NCBI GenBank assembly: GCA_013397935.1 | Contig: VZRN01004187.1 | Location: 339,410 to 403,409 of the forward strand | Length of the DNA: 64,000 bases | Direction: 5' to 3' | Source: Dasyornis broadbenti | Lineage: Eukaryota; Chordata; Aves; Passeriformes; Dasyornithidae | Shown: in pieces, positions 37,739 through 48,668 of the stretch | Position numbering within the stretch: the stretch's first letter is position 1 | Layout: each line of letters begins with the position of its first letter | Notes under the pieces: model-generated | Databases searched by the model: none | Told to the model about the DNA's origin: nothing | What the model saw: only the letters and a program-made list of their open reading frames with translations | Program-made: the position numbers and the translations under genes

Positions 37739-40700
37739 CTGAGGAGGGGAGCACCTCAACTGGGACCGTACACAAACAGCTTCGTAAAAAACCAGGCTTA
37801 AAAAAGAAAGCGAGAAATAGCTCTTATTGTCTTTGCTATACCAGTCTTACACCTGTCAAATGAAGCAAAATCCTTTGTCCTCAACTCCCCAGGCTGACTC
37901 CTCCACCAGACCCACCCAGCTCACTCAGGCGTCAGCAGTGGCAGTGATGAACCCAACCACACTCCACAGGTGAGCAGAGCATCAAGCAGGTTTCAAGATT
38001 GCTTCCTACTCTGAGCTGATTACAACAGCAGGGTTGGCACTGCTGTTCTCCTCAGTGAAATACTCCAGAACTCCCAGCCTTAGACCCTTCCACTGCTCAG
38101 ATATTGCCAGCCCTTCAAGAGTTCACAGGAAGAAGTGCCTGTGCAATGAAAACACTGCAGAGGAGTTGGAATGCCCCAGCAATGGAAAGCTAGACAGCTC
38201 TCCAACCAGACAACAGTGGAGAAGCAAAAGATAATTTGCCTGGAGTAATGAGCTAAGTATAGAGCCACCGCGATGCCAGTGCCCCAATTACCTCTGCAAT
38301 TCTGATGCGAGTGGAACACCTTGGGAAGCAGCTGGCTCCAGCTGCAGGTAGAACCAGGCACTGAAGTTCCTGCACTGATCTGGTGCTCAACAGACCTAAT
38401 TCTGCACAAGCAACACCATGAGTCAAAACCAACATTTTCTAACTCCCTAGAGTCTTTTTGCCATCCTCAGCTTATTATCATATTTCAGCACTTTAGGGAA
38501 TCCTATTCTGTTTTAGAAAACCCCTTGTCCAGTCCTCTCCCCAGGTCAGTGTTTAGCAGTCACCCTCATCAAGTGTCAGCATTCAGCCTGTCATTTAAAA
38601 GCCAAAATTCCAGTTTGACAAGTGGAAGGCATTTTGGTTCCAGCTCCTGAAGCCTGCAGAACTGAAGGGGGGAAAAGCAACGTGACAGGGACCAGGCATG
38701 TTGATACCATTACGCAGCTATACAGGGAGCTACTGCTTTTGGAAATTCACTGTTAATGAATATTTATTATTCTTTTACTTTAACAAGGGTTTATGTGTAT
38801 TACTTACACAGCTCTATATCCACCGATGTCCCATGTGGTCACAGATTCTGAAAGAGGGATCTACATTTAGCTGTAACACCAGTTTTCCTGCAAGGAACTT
38901 TCCCTACAAATCCCCTTGTAATAATTTGAATTCTGAAGGATACTGAACATACAGGTATAGTGTCAGTACACTGAGGTTGGAATCCTTTTTATAATGAATT
39001 TGGAGTTTCAGAGCAGGTATCTGACCTCATTCCTTACTGACGAGTCTAACTGACCAGACAGCTTTGCCAGAACACAACCCAGCACAAAATACTAAACACT
39101 CGGCCATGGATCACCAAAACTGAAAATTTCCATGTGGCTTCTCTCTGCAGCCCAAATTTACTCATCTGTTGCATCCAGGGATGCTCTGCAGTAGTGAAGT
39201 ACACTAACCAAACACCTCCAAATCATGTGATACTCATGCTTGAGTCTGAAGGGATTAAGAGATTCCAGCCCAAAGTAAAAGAAAACAAGCAAGCTATTGT
39301 ATTCTGCATTAGAACACAACTGTGCCTTGACCATAATCCATCAGCCAAACCTACAAGGAAAGCTGAGCAGACCTCAAAATATTTACCTTGTTCCATCTTC
39401 CTCCTTTTTCCTCAGAGAGTTCAGATTTTCCCAAAGTGCAAAAAGGTGCATTCTTTTGGAAGTTACTCAAAGAAAGGTTCACTGAACATAGACAAAGATG
39501 ATAATTTAATTATAATGGGTATCCAACCAGAATATAATGCCCTGTTCACAGCAAATTCCTGCTACCAGCAGTGAGAGAAAATTAAGAATCTGAATTCTCA
39601 AAAGTACTCATGACTAGTATGTTCACCAATCAGCACACAATTAAGCATTCCTGTTTTCTAATTGTAAAGATGAGCACTTGTTTGATAAGGATTAGTCATT
39701 AATTTGATGAAAAGCTTATGCACTCTTAAAAAGCCATGCACAGTGTTTAGATGGAAAGAAAAGTTCTGCAGGCAGAGGCAGTAAATTTGCAAGTTTACAT
39801 TAAGTACACTTTACTTGCTTTTAAGCTTCCATTTATTAAAGGAAAATAATCAAAATAATCTAGAAATGCAATCTGCTTAGACATTTCAGTCAGGTTTCTT
39901 AGATCAAAAGTTCAACCACGCCTACATTACACTAACTATTTGTTCTCAGAGTGAAAAAAAGGAAATAAGGAAAATTCAAACACAATTTAAAAAAAAAAAA
40001 ATCAAAGCTATCAAATCAAAACTCTTAGAAAAGGTGTTTCTGCTCTGGTCAGACCACAGCAAACTGGCTGCAGAGAGGACAGAGAAACATCCTCACATTA
40101 ATTTTCAAGCCAAGCTGCTCTGTGATATGGCAGGTGAGTTTTCTTCTCGCTGCCTCTAACTTTGGCTCATCTGTTCTTTGCCAGGAGACAGACAAGTGTC
40201 TGAAAAGTCTGAACTTAGAGACCCACAGAACTGCAAAAGTCAGCTTTGACAACAGTAATTTTAGTTAGAAAAGACACCAAAGGCTGGATGCAGGTAAAAC
40301 TGAGAACAGTTTCCATGCTGCAGCAAATCCAGCACTAGGACTGAAAAGGTCTCCAAGCAAACACCCCAACAAGGATGTAGCAAACAGCACAACATCCCAG
40401 AAGCTCCTTTCTCTCTGGTTTAAGTTTCAGTGATAGCAATTACATGCTTGCAGATAGCAATGGAATAAGCAAAGCTTTCCCAGGTACGCATTTAGGTCAA
40501 TTATGGCTCCAAAAAATGAGATCAGAGAGCCACAGCCACTGGCTTACTCCCTGTCCTCATCTACTTGCAAGGAGAACAGGGACAGTCAGGCTTCCAGGTC
40601 CCTCGTAACTACCAGACAGGATATTCCAGGGAAATGCTTTCCACCAATTCCAAACCTAGAAATTGCAAGGAGATTTTCCACCTATTCCAGATCTAGCAGC

Positions 40701-43700
40701 AGCCACATCCATGAGCAGCTTTGGACTTAAACTCATTTTGAAAGGACACAGTGATATCATAAGAGTGACAGGACAGCATTTAATGGTAGATCAGCTGCTA
40801 GACTGAATCATTCTGACATCTCCTGTACAAAATTGAGGCCTCACTTCAAAAGTACTGAAAGTTACCTTACCCAGGTGGCATTTTCTGTAGGATGTGGAAG
40901 GTATTAAGACTCCACAGTCATAGGCAGTTCCACCAGGACAGTTCAAATAAATTGTTCTTAATCTCTGTGTCTTCAGTCTTTTTGTCACAGTTTCTTTAAA
41001 CCACCCTTCAGCTTCACTCATTCAGTACTTTTAACTACTACTTCTAGCAACTAAAAAACCAAAATCAATATTCAGTAGTCTACCCTTGACCTATACAGTG
41101 CTAAACTCTACATGACAGGGAAGATGCTCAAGGGAAGATCTGATTTCCCATCTGTTTTCTGAAATCCCGCCACAAGCTGTAGAGAGATCCCAGAAAATAA
41201 GAATCCTGCTTGCCCAGAACAGCCAAACCTCGGAGGAACTGAGGAGTCACACTCACAGGACCTGGGAGTCTCATGATGCACATGAGCCCTACATGAAAGG
41301 CTGCTCTCGGGGTGAGCTGGGGAGATGCCCTGCGGCGAGTCCTGCCTTTGCTCCGCTCTCCAAGGGCACTCAGGAAGCCAACCAAGTGCATCTTGTCTTC
41401 ACAGACCCCATGTCAACCTACACAGACAGGATTTCTGTCCTCTCCTTCCTCAGGTGCCTGGCAGCAGCTTCCCCCAGGCACTTCCATAAGTAGAGAAAGC
41501 AGCACTGGAGAAAACAAGTCTCATTTTGTCAGGAGTCTGCCCTTTCCTGGTTGATAGAGAAGTCAAAACCCTCTTCTAAAGGTACAGGGAAAAAGAAACT
41601 ATTTTTATTTCTCTGTCCTTTCAGGTAACACCACAGAATTAATGCTTTGATTACAGCCCTAGTTTTCAGTCCCAAAGTTGGAGAAGCAAATGAGGCCCAC
41701 AAAAGGGCAACACAAAACTGTTCTACCAGTGTTTCTATAAATAATGTCTATACTAGTGCACAAATCTCTGGTATTCGAAAGAAAAACTACAAAGACTTAA
41801 TTATGGCAATGCAGCAGCCTTCCTCCACAAATTCAACCTGAAGTGCATTACTTCCCCCCATACTGATTATATGTTCCAGAAACTAAACCTCAGAGTACCA
41901 GAACAATCCAAAATACTTAGAGACTATTAGACTTGTATATACAAAAGACTTCATCATACAGACAGGCACCCTAGAGATCTATTTCGTGCTACTTTGTTTT
42001 CAGAAATCTCAGTTAAAGAAAGATTTATAACATTTTCACTGGTTTTCCCTGATGAAAACCTTTCTTAAAATAGGATAAGACAGACCACGAACAAGAGCCT
42101 TTGGTAGAAGTCTTAGCCATGGGCCTGGTGTACTCACAGCAAGGGAGAAACACATCCAGGTAGTAAAGTTACTTGGACAATGGTGTTCCCTTCAAAAGCA
42201 GGAAGCAGAGACTACAGTGGAAAAAGTCTTCTTCAATTCTTATCCCAGTAAGGGCTAAACCAAGTAGGACCTGAAAGGTTAGATCTGCTAGAGACAGGAC
42301 CAGTAAAGAACAACCTCAGTTCTGAACCAAGACCACGTCACTCTGCAGATGATGCAGGAGGTTTTGGAACAAAATCGAATGGAGGGGAGCACAGAACCCA
42401 CAGCCTGAGATCAACACACACAAGAGGAAGGAAGAAGACAGTTAAATATCAAAGTAACAGAACACAGGTCTTTCCTACATGGGTATTCACCATCTTCTAG
42501 GCCACGTTATGGAAGCTCTGAGCCCCATGGCAGCCTTCCCTGCTGCCCAGTCCCAGAAGTCCAAACATTGGAACATTCCCTGTTACGGGCTCTCCTTCTG
42601 AAGAACACACCCCAGTCAAGGGGGTGGTCTGTTCCAGCTGCCCTTTGGAAAGCCCAGCTTTTCCCAAGTAGCCAGGGACTAACACCAAGTTTCTGATTTC
42701 ATTCCAGCTTCAAGCTAATTCCACATGCGACAGGATAATTGTCCAAGCTAAGCTCAGTCTAGCACTAGTTCTAGAGCTTTACCAGATATTGAATAGCTCA
42801 AACCCTGAAACTGAGGAAAAATTTGATAAGCAACCAATGCCACAGAAGTCAGGAACAATATCAGCTCCATCAGCACCTCAGATGCAGCTCTCTGTAGCAA
42901 CCCCAACCTCATTTCCATTGTGGTTTGTCAGCCCATCACAATGAACACTGCAAACAACAGCATGATGTGCTGAGCAAGGCAAAGGACAACTTGCTTTGCT
43001 TGTCACCTCCCCGGGCTTCTCCAAGCCTCGGTTTCTTTGATGTTCTGCCCTCTTTCAACACCAAACGGCAAAGTCATATTTTGAACTATTCACAATTCAG
43101 TATTTTGGTTCAATTTCTCTAAATAAAGGGGGTTAATACTACCTAGGATTTACTTGCTTGTGTTACTACGGAGGACACACTTCATTACTGGCATGACTGG
43201 TTATGTACAACTGCCTGCCCCCAAGCCAGCCCACCAATGCTGCTTTACTCCTCTTCACTGCATTCCTAATCAAGAGGAAAAATAACAGATTTATTACTCC
43301 AAAATCAACTTCCACTGGAGTCTTGCTCAAAGTATTAATATTTCAGAAATGGCAATAATTCAATACAGCAGCTTGTATAAGTTTAGTTTCAGTATCACTG
43401 AACAAGGGACATTCAGCTTCAAGTCTTCTAAAATCCAATTCCCGCAAGGAAGGACAAGAACACCCAACTTAAGAAGTCTTTTGCAGAGCTTGGGTTTTTC
43501 CCCCCTCCTTACTGGAGTTTGGAAGAGTTCCACCCCCACGATAGCTACAACAATGTCAGTAGTTGCCTCACTCATGCATATACACACATGAATTCCAAAA
43601 AACTTCCAGGTGGATCTTACCACAGTTACCTTGTTGTAACTATTTTCAGCATTAATACCCACGAGGAGGAGACATCCAGTTGCCCCCAGTAAGCCTCACA

Positions 43701-46679
43701 GAGCACACTACCAGTTACCAGCTTAACCTGCAGCCATTTTCACATGTCAAACCAACTGATGCTTTCCAAACTTCACGTGAATTTTCTGAGTCTGAGGAGT
43801 TTCAGAAAACAAACCAAAGCCAGGAATCAGGAACTGTGTTTTAAGTGAAGCCTTTACAAACAGCACTTTTAGCCAGACATCAGTGACTCTAGAAAGAGCT
43901 TTCCCATTTCAACCAACATTCCAGAAAGGTGCCTGTTTGTCCTCCCACCCTCCCCAGCTCACTCTGCACGGCTCTGCAGGTCCAAGACTAACTTCCAGGT
44001 GCACGCTGGTACTCACTGAAGGAGAACAGAGCACCTCTGGCTCAGAGCAGCACAACCTGACACCTCGTAACAGACTAAACGTCAGAGATACCACTGCTAG
44101 CAACAAGATCATGCTGCACTTCTTCCCTGATACTACAGGCTGGTTCCTCCCTGTAGCTCTAAGCTGCAGGGATGGACTTGAGGCCTTCTTCATGGGATGA
44201 CACATCACCCCTGGAAAACCTACAGCCAGCTAGGGGCCACCTCCTTGACACAACTACCAGAAACTATTAAGCAGTGAGGGGAAGAAGAGGACAAGGCTAC
44301 TCACACTCCAGTTTACCATTAAACTTCTGTGGTATCAATTATATTCTGTCAGTGCTTCTCAACTGCTCAAAGCAAAGGGATGAAGTTTTGGCTGCTCTGC
44401 TAAAGCTGCGCTCCAGACAAGGCCAGTTGACACCAAAGGAGGCTGTGGTTTGTGACCTCTGCCCATCCCACAAGCAGCTGACACGTACAAAGTCAATGCA
44501 CACAGCAATCCTGCACCGTTCAGGGCTAACGCATCCAAGGTAGAAGCTGGAATGCAGCAGCAGCTGAGGGCTCCAGCTTTTTGCTGGGCATAGTAAACAG
44601 TCCCAGTAAAATGTCAGCATTTCAGATCCCTGAATTACCACTGACTTCACTTTGAGGTCTTTCATGCAAACCACTTAGTCGCCCTGAAATTTTGAAGCGC
44701 CACGAAGAAATAGCTGCATTTTAACAATCCAGTTAATTCACAAGAGTTACAGCACAAACTGAGTCCCTAAGCACAGCCCTAGAGTTTTCCTGACAGCACT
44801 GGGAAGTTATGGCACCAATATCCAGAAGAGGGGTGAAATCACAAGTCATGAAGCTCATTTCTCAAAGTTTAAAACCCACATGGGATCTCACAGGCAGATC
44901 TTTATACCACTAGCTACTCAGGCTGGAGACAAATGAAGAACAGTTGCACATCACTCCTTGGACCATTCCGTACCTAAGGGGTCATTTTGAAAGAAACATG
45001 ACATTACTTTGATTCAGCCAGTGAAAGCTACTATGAAACAAGTGCATGTTTAAGTACCTGGATGTTTCATTCTGGTTCACAGGATTTGATAAGCACTAAT
45101 TTGGCTGTTTGGAGTCACCTGCTCTGAAGACACCACGGATACCAACTGGAACTGTCCTACCCCTCTGTATCCAGTTACATTTCCCAGTAGGAAGCCACCA
45201 GAGCAGGAACAGCCATCACAGCCCTCCGAGCTGTGCAGGTGAAAAGATCTCAAACTCCATGCTGGATGCTAACCCAGTTCCTCCACATAACTCCACAGAG
45301 ACAATTCCTCTTCCTTGCCCTATCAGACTTGCCAGGCTCCTGCCCGTTACTCCAGCAGCTTAACGATCCCCTTCTCCTTAAGTTACTCCTTTTTTCCAGG
45401 TTAACTGCCAGCAAAGCACTGCACAGCCACGTTCCTCCTACTCCTGAAAGCTGACAACATACTTCTCTCCATCATCCTGGCTTGCACGTAGGTGGAATGA
45501 GATCTGAGATAAAATATTGTATCCTCTATTTCAGAAGCCTGGGCAGGCTCCATTTCTGTCTCCTCCAGCTGCAGAAGGCCATTTTTATGGAAAATAAATA
45601 AATAAAGTAAGAGCTTATCAGGCTCACCTACTCCACCTCTGTGGTATAATCTGTGGGTTGCATGGTTCCTTGAGCAGGTTAACACTGATATTTTAATAAT
45701 TGCTAGTGCAGACAGTCAATGCAATAGATATTAACAGTACCTCAGACAGGTACCTATAGTACTGCCAGTGAGAGAACTCAGCTTGGCTCTCAGTTCATCA
45801 TTCCTATAATCTGAAGTGGGACAAGAGCACCTTGCAGTGCAAACACTCAGAAAAACATCACTGTTAGTGCACCTTTGCCTTTCCCCAAGCTCCAAAGCAG
45901 GCACAGAACCACTTGTCACTGAAGCATTTTAGAACCTCATGCCCCGCCTTCACTTATCTGCACAAAGTTTCAACACTTACAGCCCAGTATTTCCTGTGCT
46001 GGGAAAAAAAGCACCACCTCTATCTCCCAAACCCACTGTAATCAGTAAGATATGAAGCAAAGTAGGTATCAGATATCAGCCTCCTCCCCTCGAGTTTACA
46101 AGCACTCCTTCATAAAATCTCCTTCACCTCCACCAAAAAAGTTCATTTCCAAATACCGCATGCTTTAGTAACAGACAAAAGGCATCTCAGCTCTTTATCT
46201 GAAGCTCAGAGAACGACAGGAACTACAACAAACCTGTCATAGCTCCTTCCATCACGCTGCCATCCCTTCCCAGTGGACTCACCTCTATAATATAAGTAAT
46301 ATAAATATGCCTTTACATTCACCAGAAAGCCAAGGTAAACTTCCACTCAGCACTACCTGACATGATTCACTAGCCAAGTTCTTTTCTTCTAAAAGAAAGC
46401 CTTATTGCACATGGCTACATCACACAAGAAAACAAACAGGTGAAGCACACAGAAAAGTGCCTATAAGACCTGAAGTCTGCAAGAGTTACAAGCTCACACC
46501 CAACCTTCCCACAGTGAGGGAAGTGTGCACAGAAAGGAAAGAAATCAATTTCCTGTACAGAGTTGTGAAGAAACACCAGGTCTCATCTGCTGATCAAAAA
46601 ACATTCTCTAAAAAAGCAAGAGCAGGAACAACTTCAGTGCACAAACTTGAACTCCATGTTTGGGGGGCACAGCACTTAC
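37739..46679 (-). other. MTMR3 promoter-proximal intron
   Basis: About 9 kb of unique-looking DNA, A- and C-rich on the plus strand, with no CR1 and no recognised exon. It holds a short AAAT run (45,591-45,606) and a 12-base A-run near 39,989. Confidence 0.5.
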
Positions 46680-46723
46680 CAGGGAACGGCAGAATCTGCT
46701 CAGATCCCAGCGACAGAACAGGA
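46680..46723 (-). other. weak candidate first or second MTMR3 leader exon beside the gap
   Basis: On the minus strand a perfect donor (CTG|GTAAGTG) is preceded 44 nt upstream by a good acceptor (CCGTGTTCCTTTTAACAG). The segment lies about 150 bp downstream, in gene sense, of the GC-rich DNA that borders the assembly gap. It could be a small second exon, or only the donor end of a longer first exon that starts at or inside the gap. There is no coding evidence. Confidence 0.3.
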
Positions 46724-46872
46724 CTGTTAAAAGGAACACGGGGAAGAGCCGCAATTAAACCCACAAAATCACGTAAATAAAAAGCTTTAACAAGTCGCAC
46801 TTATAAAAGGAAAGGGAATTTCGGCCGCACGCACAAGGGCAGCCGAACACTGCTGACACCACGGCCCCAGCG

Positions 46873-47306
46873 NNNNNNNNNNNNNNNNNNNNNNNNNNNN
46901 NNNNNNNNNNNNNNNNNNNNNNNNNNNNNNNNNNNNNNNNNNNNNNNNNNNNNNNNNNNNNNNNNNNNNNNNNNNNNNNNNNNNNNNNNNNNNNNNNNNN
47001 NNNNNNNNNNNNNNNNNNNNNNNNNNNNNNNNNNNNNNNNNNNNNNNNNNNNNNNNNNNNNNNNNNNNNNNNNNNNNNNNNNNNNNNNNNNNNNNNNNNN
47101 NNNNNNNNNNNNNNNNNNNNNNNNNNNNNNNNNNNNNNNNNNNNNNNNNNNNNNNNNNNNNNNNNNNNNNNNNNNNNNNNNNNNNNNNNNNNNNNNNNNN
47201 NNNNNNNNNNNNNNNNNNNNNNNNNNNNNNNNNNNNNNNNNNNNNNNNNNNNNNNNNNNNNNNNNNNNNNNNNNNNNNNNNNNNNNNNNNNNNNNNNNNN
47301 NNNNNN
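46873..47306. other. assembly gap (434 N) over the probable MTMR3 promoter
   Basis: All bases are N. The left flank (about 46,810-46,872) is CpG-bearing and the right flank is a G-run tract plus CpG-rich DNA, so the gap probably hides a GC-rich CpG island. Its place upstream of the minus-strand MTMR3 leader, with the base-composition skew reversing around it, makes it the likely MTMR3 start region. Confidence 0.6.
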
Positions 47307-47336
47307 TGAGGGGAGGGGAGGGGAAGGGGGGGCGGC
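47307..47336 (+). repeat. G-run tract with G-quadruplex potential at the gap edge
   Basis: The right gap border carries four consecutive G-runs (GGGG, GGGG, GGGG, then G7) separated by one or two A residues, followed by GGCGG. This fits the classical G-quadruplex pattern and is a plausible cause of the sequencing drop-out. Confidence 0.7.
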
Positions 47337-47343
47337 CACCCCC

Positions 47344-47597
47344 GGCCCGCGCTGAGGGGACCGTGGAATCACGGAATTAGGCAACCATGGAGTTGTGGAA
47401 TCACGGAGTCACGGCGTCATCAAGGCTGGAAGTTCGTCTACTGGTTTAAGATCATCGACTGGTTTAAGACGGCCCGCGCTGAGGGGACCGTGGAATCACG
47501 GAATTAGGCAACCATGGAGTTGTGGAATCACGGAGTCACGGCGTCATCAAGGCTGGAAGTTCGTCTACTGGTTTAAGATCATCAACTGGTTTAAGAT
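47344..47597. repeat. 127-bp direct tandem duplication (two copies)
   Basis: The unit beginning GGCCCGCGCTGAGGGGACCG at 47,344 recurs at 47,471, an offset of 127 bp. The two copies differ at only about two positions near the unit end (ATCGACTGG..AAGAC versus ATCAACTGG..AAGAT). The unit includes the 3' terminal part of the reverse-oriented CR1 plus non-CR1 sequence, and contains a short internal repeat of ACTGGTTTAAGA. Confidence 0.9.
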
Positions 47598-47870
47598 CAT
47601 CTCTTCCAACCGTCATCCCAGCACCACCACCGTAACCCCTAAACCACCACACCACATCACCCAGCGACAGATCCAGGCGCCTCTTGAACACCCCCAGGGA
47701 TCGTGACTCCACCACCTCCCTGGGTAGCCCTTTCAAAAGCCTGACGGCCCCGACGGTGAAAAGTTTTTTCGAATCTGGAACGTCGCGGCCCCGCTCGCAT
47801 CAGCGCTTGCCGTGCCCTCAGGAGGCGGCTGCCATCCCTCGGCCCCTCAGAGGACGAAAGGCAGGGCCAC
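47365..47870 (-). mobile_element. CR1 LINE 3' fragment, CpG-rich
   Basis: Read on the minus strand this is a CR1 3' end. On the plus strand one sees the diagnostic run of 'tcttccaaccgtcatcccagcac' type sequence, then 'gggatcgtgactccaccacc' and 'ctgggtagcc'. Its 3' end is internally duplicated by the 127-bp repeat. It retains many CpG dinucleotides at 47,740-47,815, unlike typical decayed bird CR1 copies. The 5' end is truncated at about 47,870. Confidence 0.8.
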
Positions 47871-47879
47871 AGCAATGAG

Positions 47880-48290
47880 TAAGGGACTGAGCATCTCCCT
47901 TAGGAGGAGACACTGCGGGAGCCGGGCCTGGCTAGTCTGGAGAAGGAAAGACTGAGAGGGGATCTCATCAAATCGTACAAATATCTCCAGGGGATGTCAG
48001 AGGACAGTGCCAGACTCTTTCAGTGGTGCCTAGTGACAGAACGAGGAGCAACGGCCATAAACTAAAACTCAAGAAGTTCCACCTCAACAAATAACGAAGA
48101 GCTATCCATTGTGCAGAGCACTGGAACAGCTGCCCAGGGAGGGCATGGGGACTCCCTGTCTGGAATAATCCAAACCCTAGACGTGTTCCTGTGTCACCTG
48201 CTCCAGGTAACCATCTCCACAGGGTTAGACTGGGTGATCTCCAGAGGCCTCTCCCAATCCCAGCTATTCTGTGATTCTGGAAAGTCAACA
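47880..48290 (+). mobile_element. CR1 LINE 3' fragment
   Basis: A plus-strand CR1 end: 'gtctggagaaggaaagactgag', 'ggatctcatcaaat', 'ggaacagctgcccagggag', and a terminal 'ctattctgtgattctgg' that matches the CR1 3' octamer repeat. It is 5' truncated and lies head-to-head with the preceding CR1. Confidence 0.82.
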
Positions 48291-48525
48291 CACCTTTTCC
48301 CTGTTATCACCCTGCAGGGTCTGTAAGCCTGGCACTGGCCAAACGAGGCCATGGAATAGGCAGGGTCTCAGCAAAGGTTTGGCAGCCACCTTGCGCAACC
48401 TGGGAGTCAGATAACAGCAGAGGTGGGTGCTGATGGGTGTTGTACCCTCACCCTGCAGCATCCACTGCCATCTATCCTCCTTAGGATGCTCAAAAACCCC
48501 TGGAGAAACATCCTCTCCAACTATG

Positions 48526-48668
48526 ACCTGAGATTAGTTCAGTTGGTCAGAGCATGGTGCTGATAACATCAAGGCTGTAGGTTCTATCCCTCTATAGATC
48601 ATTCACTTATGAGTTGGACTTGATGATCCTTGTGGGTCCCTTTGAACTCAGAATATTCTGTGATCTAC
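48526..48668 (+). mobile_element. tRNA-Ile-derived SINE with CR1-like 3' tail (TguSINE1-like)
   Basis: The 5' part is tRNA-like. A box-A-like TAGTTCAGTTGG lies at 48,535-48,546 and a box-B-like GGTTCTATCCC at 48,580-48,590, with a CTGATAA anticodon-loop equivalent (Ile, GAT) between them. The 3' part (about 48,613-48,668), reading 'ttggacttgatgatccttg' then 'tgggtccc' and ending 'gaatattctgtgatct', is the end of a CR1 of the E/X type. The composite matches my recollection of TguSINE1 from zebra finch, which is mobilised by CR1 machinery. Mismatches in the acceptor stem show that it is not a functional tRNA gene. Confidence 0.78.

Noticed and set aside
46755..47384. Apparent open frame across the gap
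   Set aside because: It is open only because N bases contain no stop codons.
48526..48602. Possible tRNA-Ile gene
   Set aside because: A and B boxes are recognisable, but the acceptor stem does not pair well and a CR1-type tail follows directly. It is better read as a SINE head.
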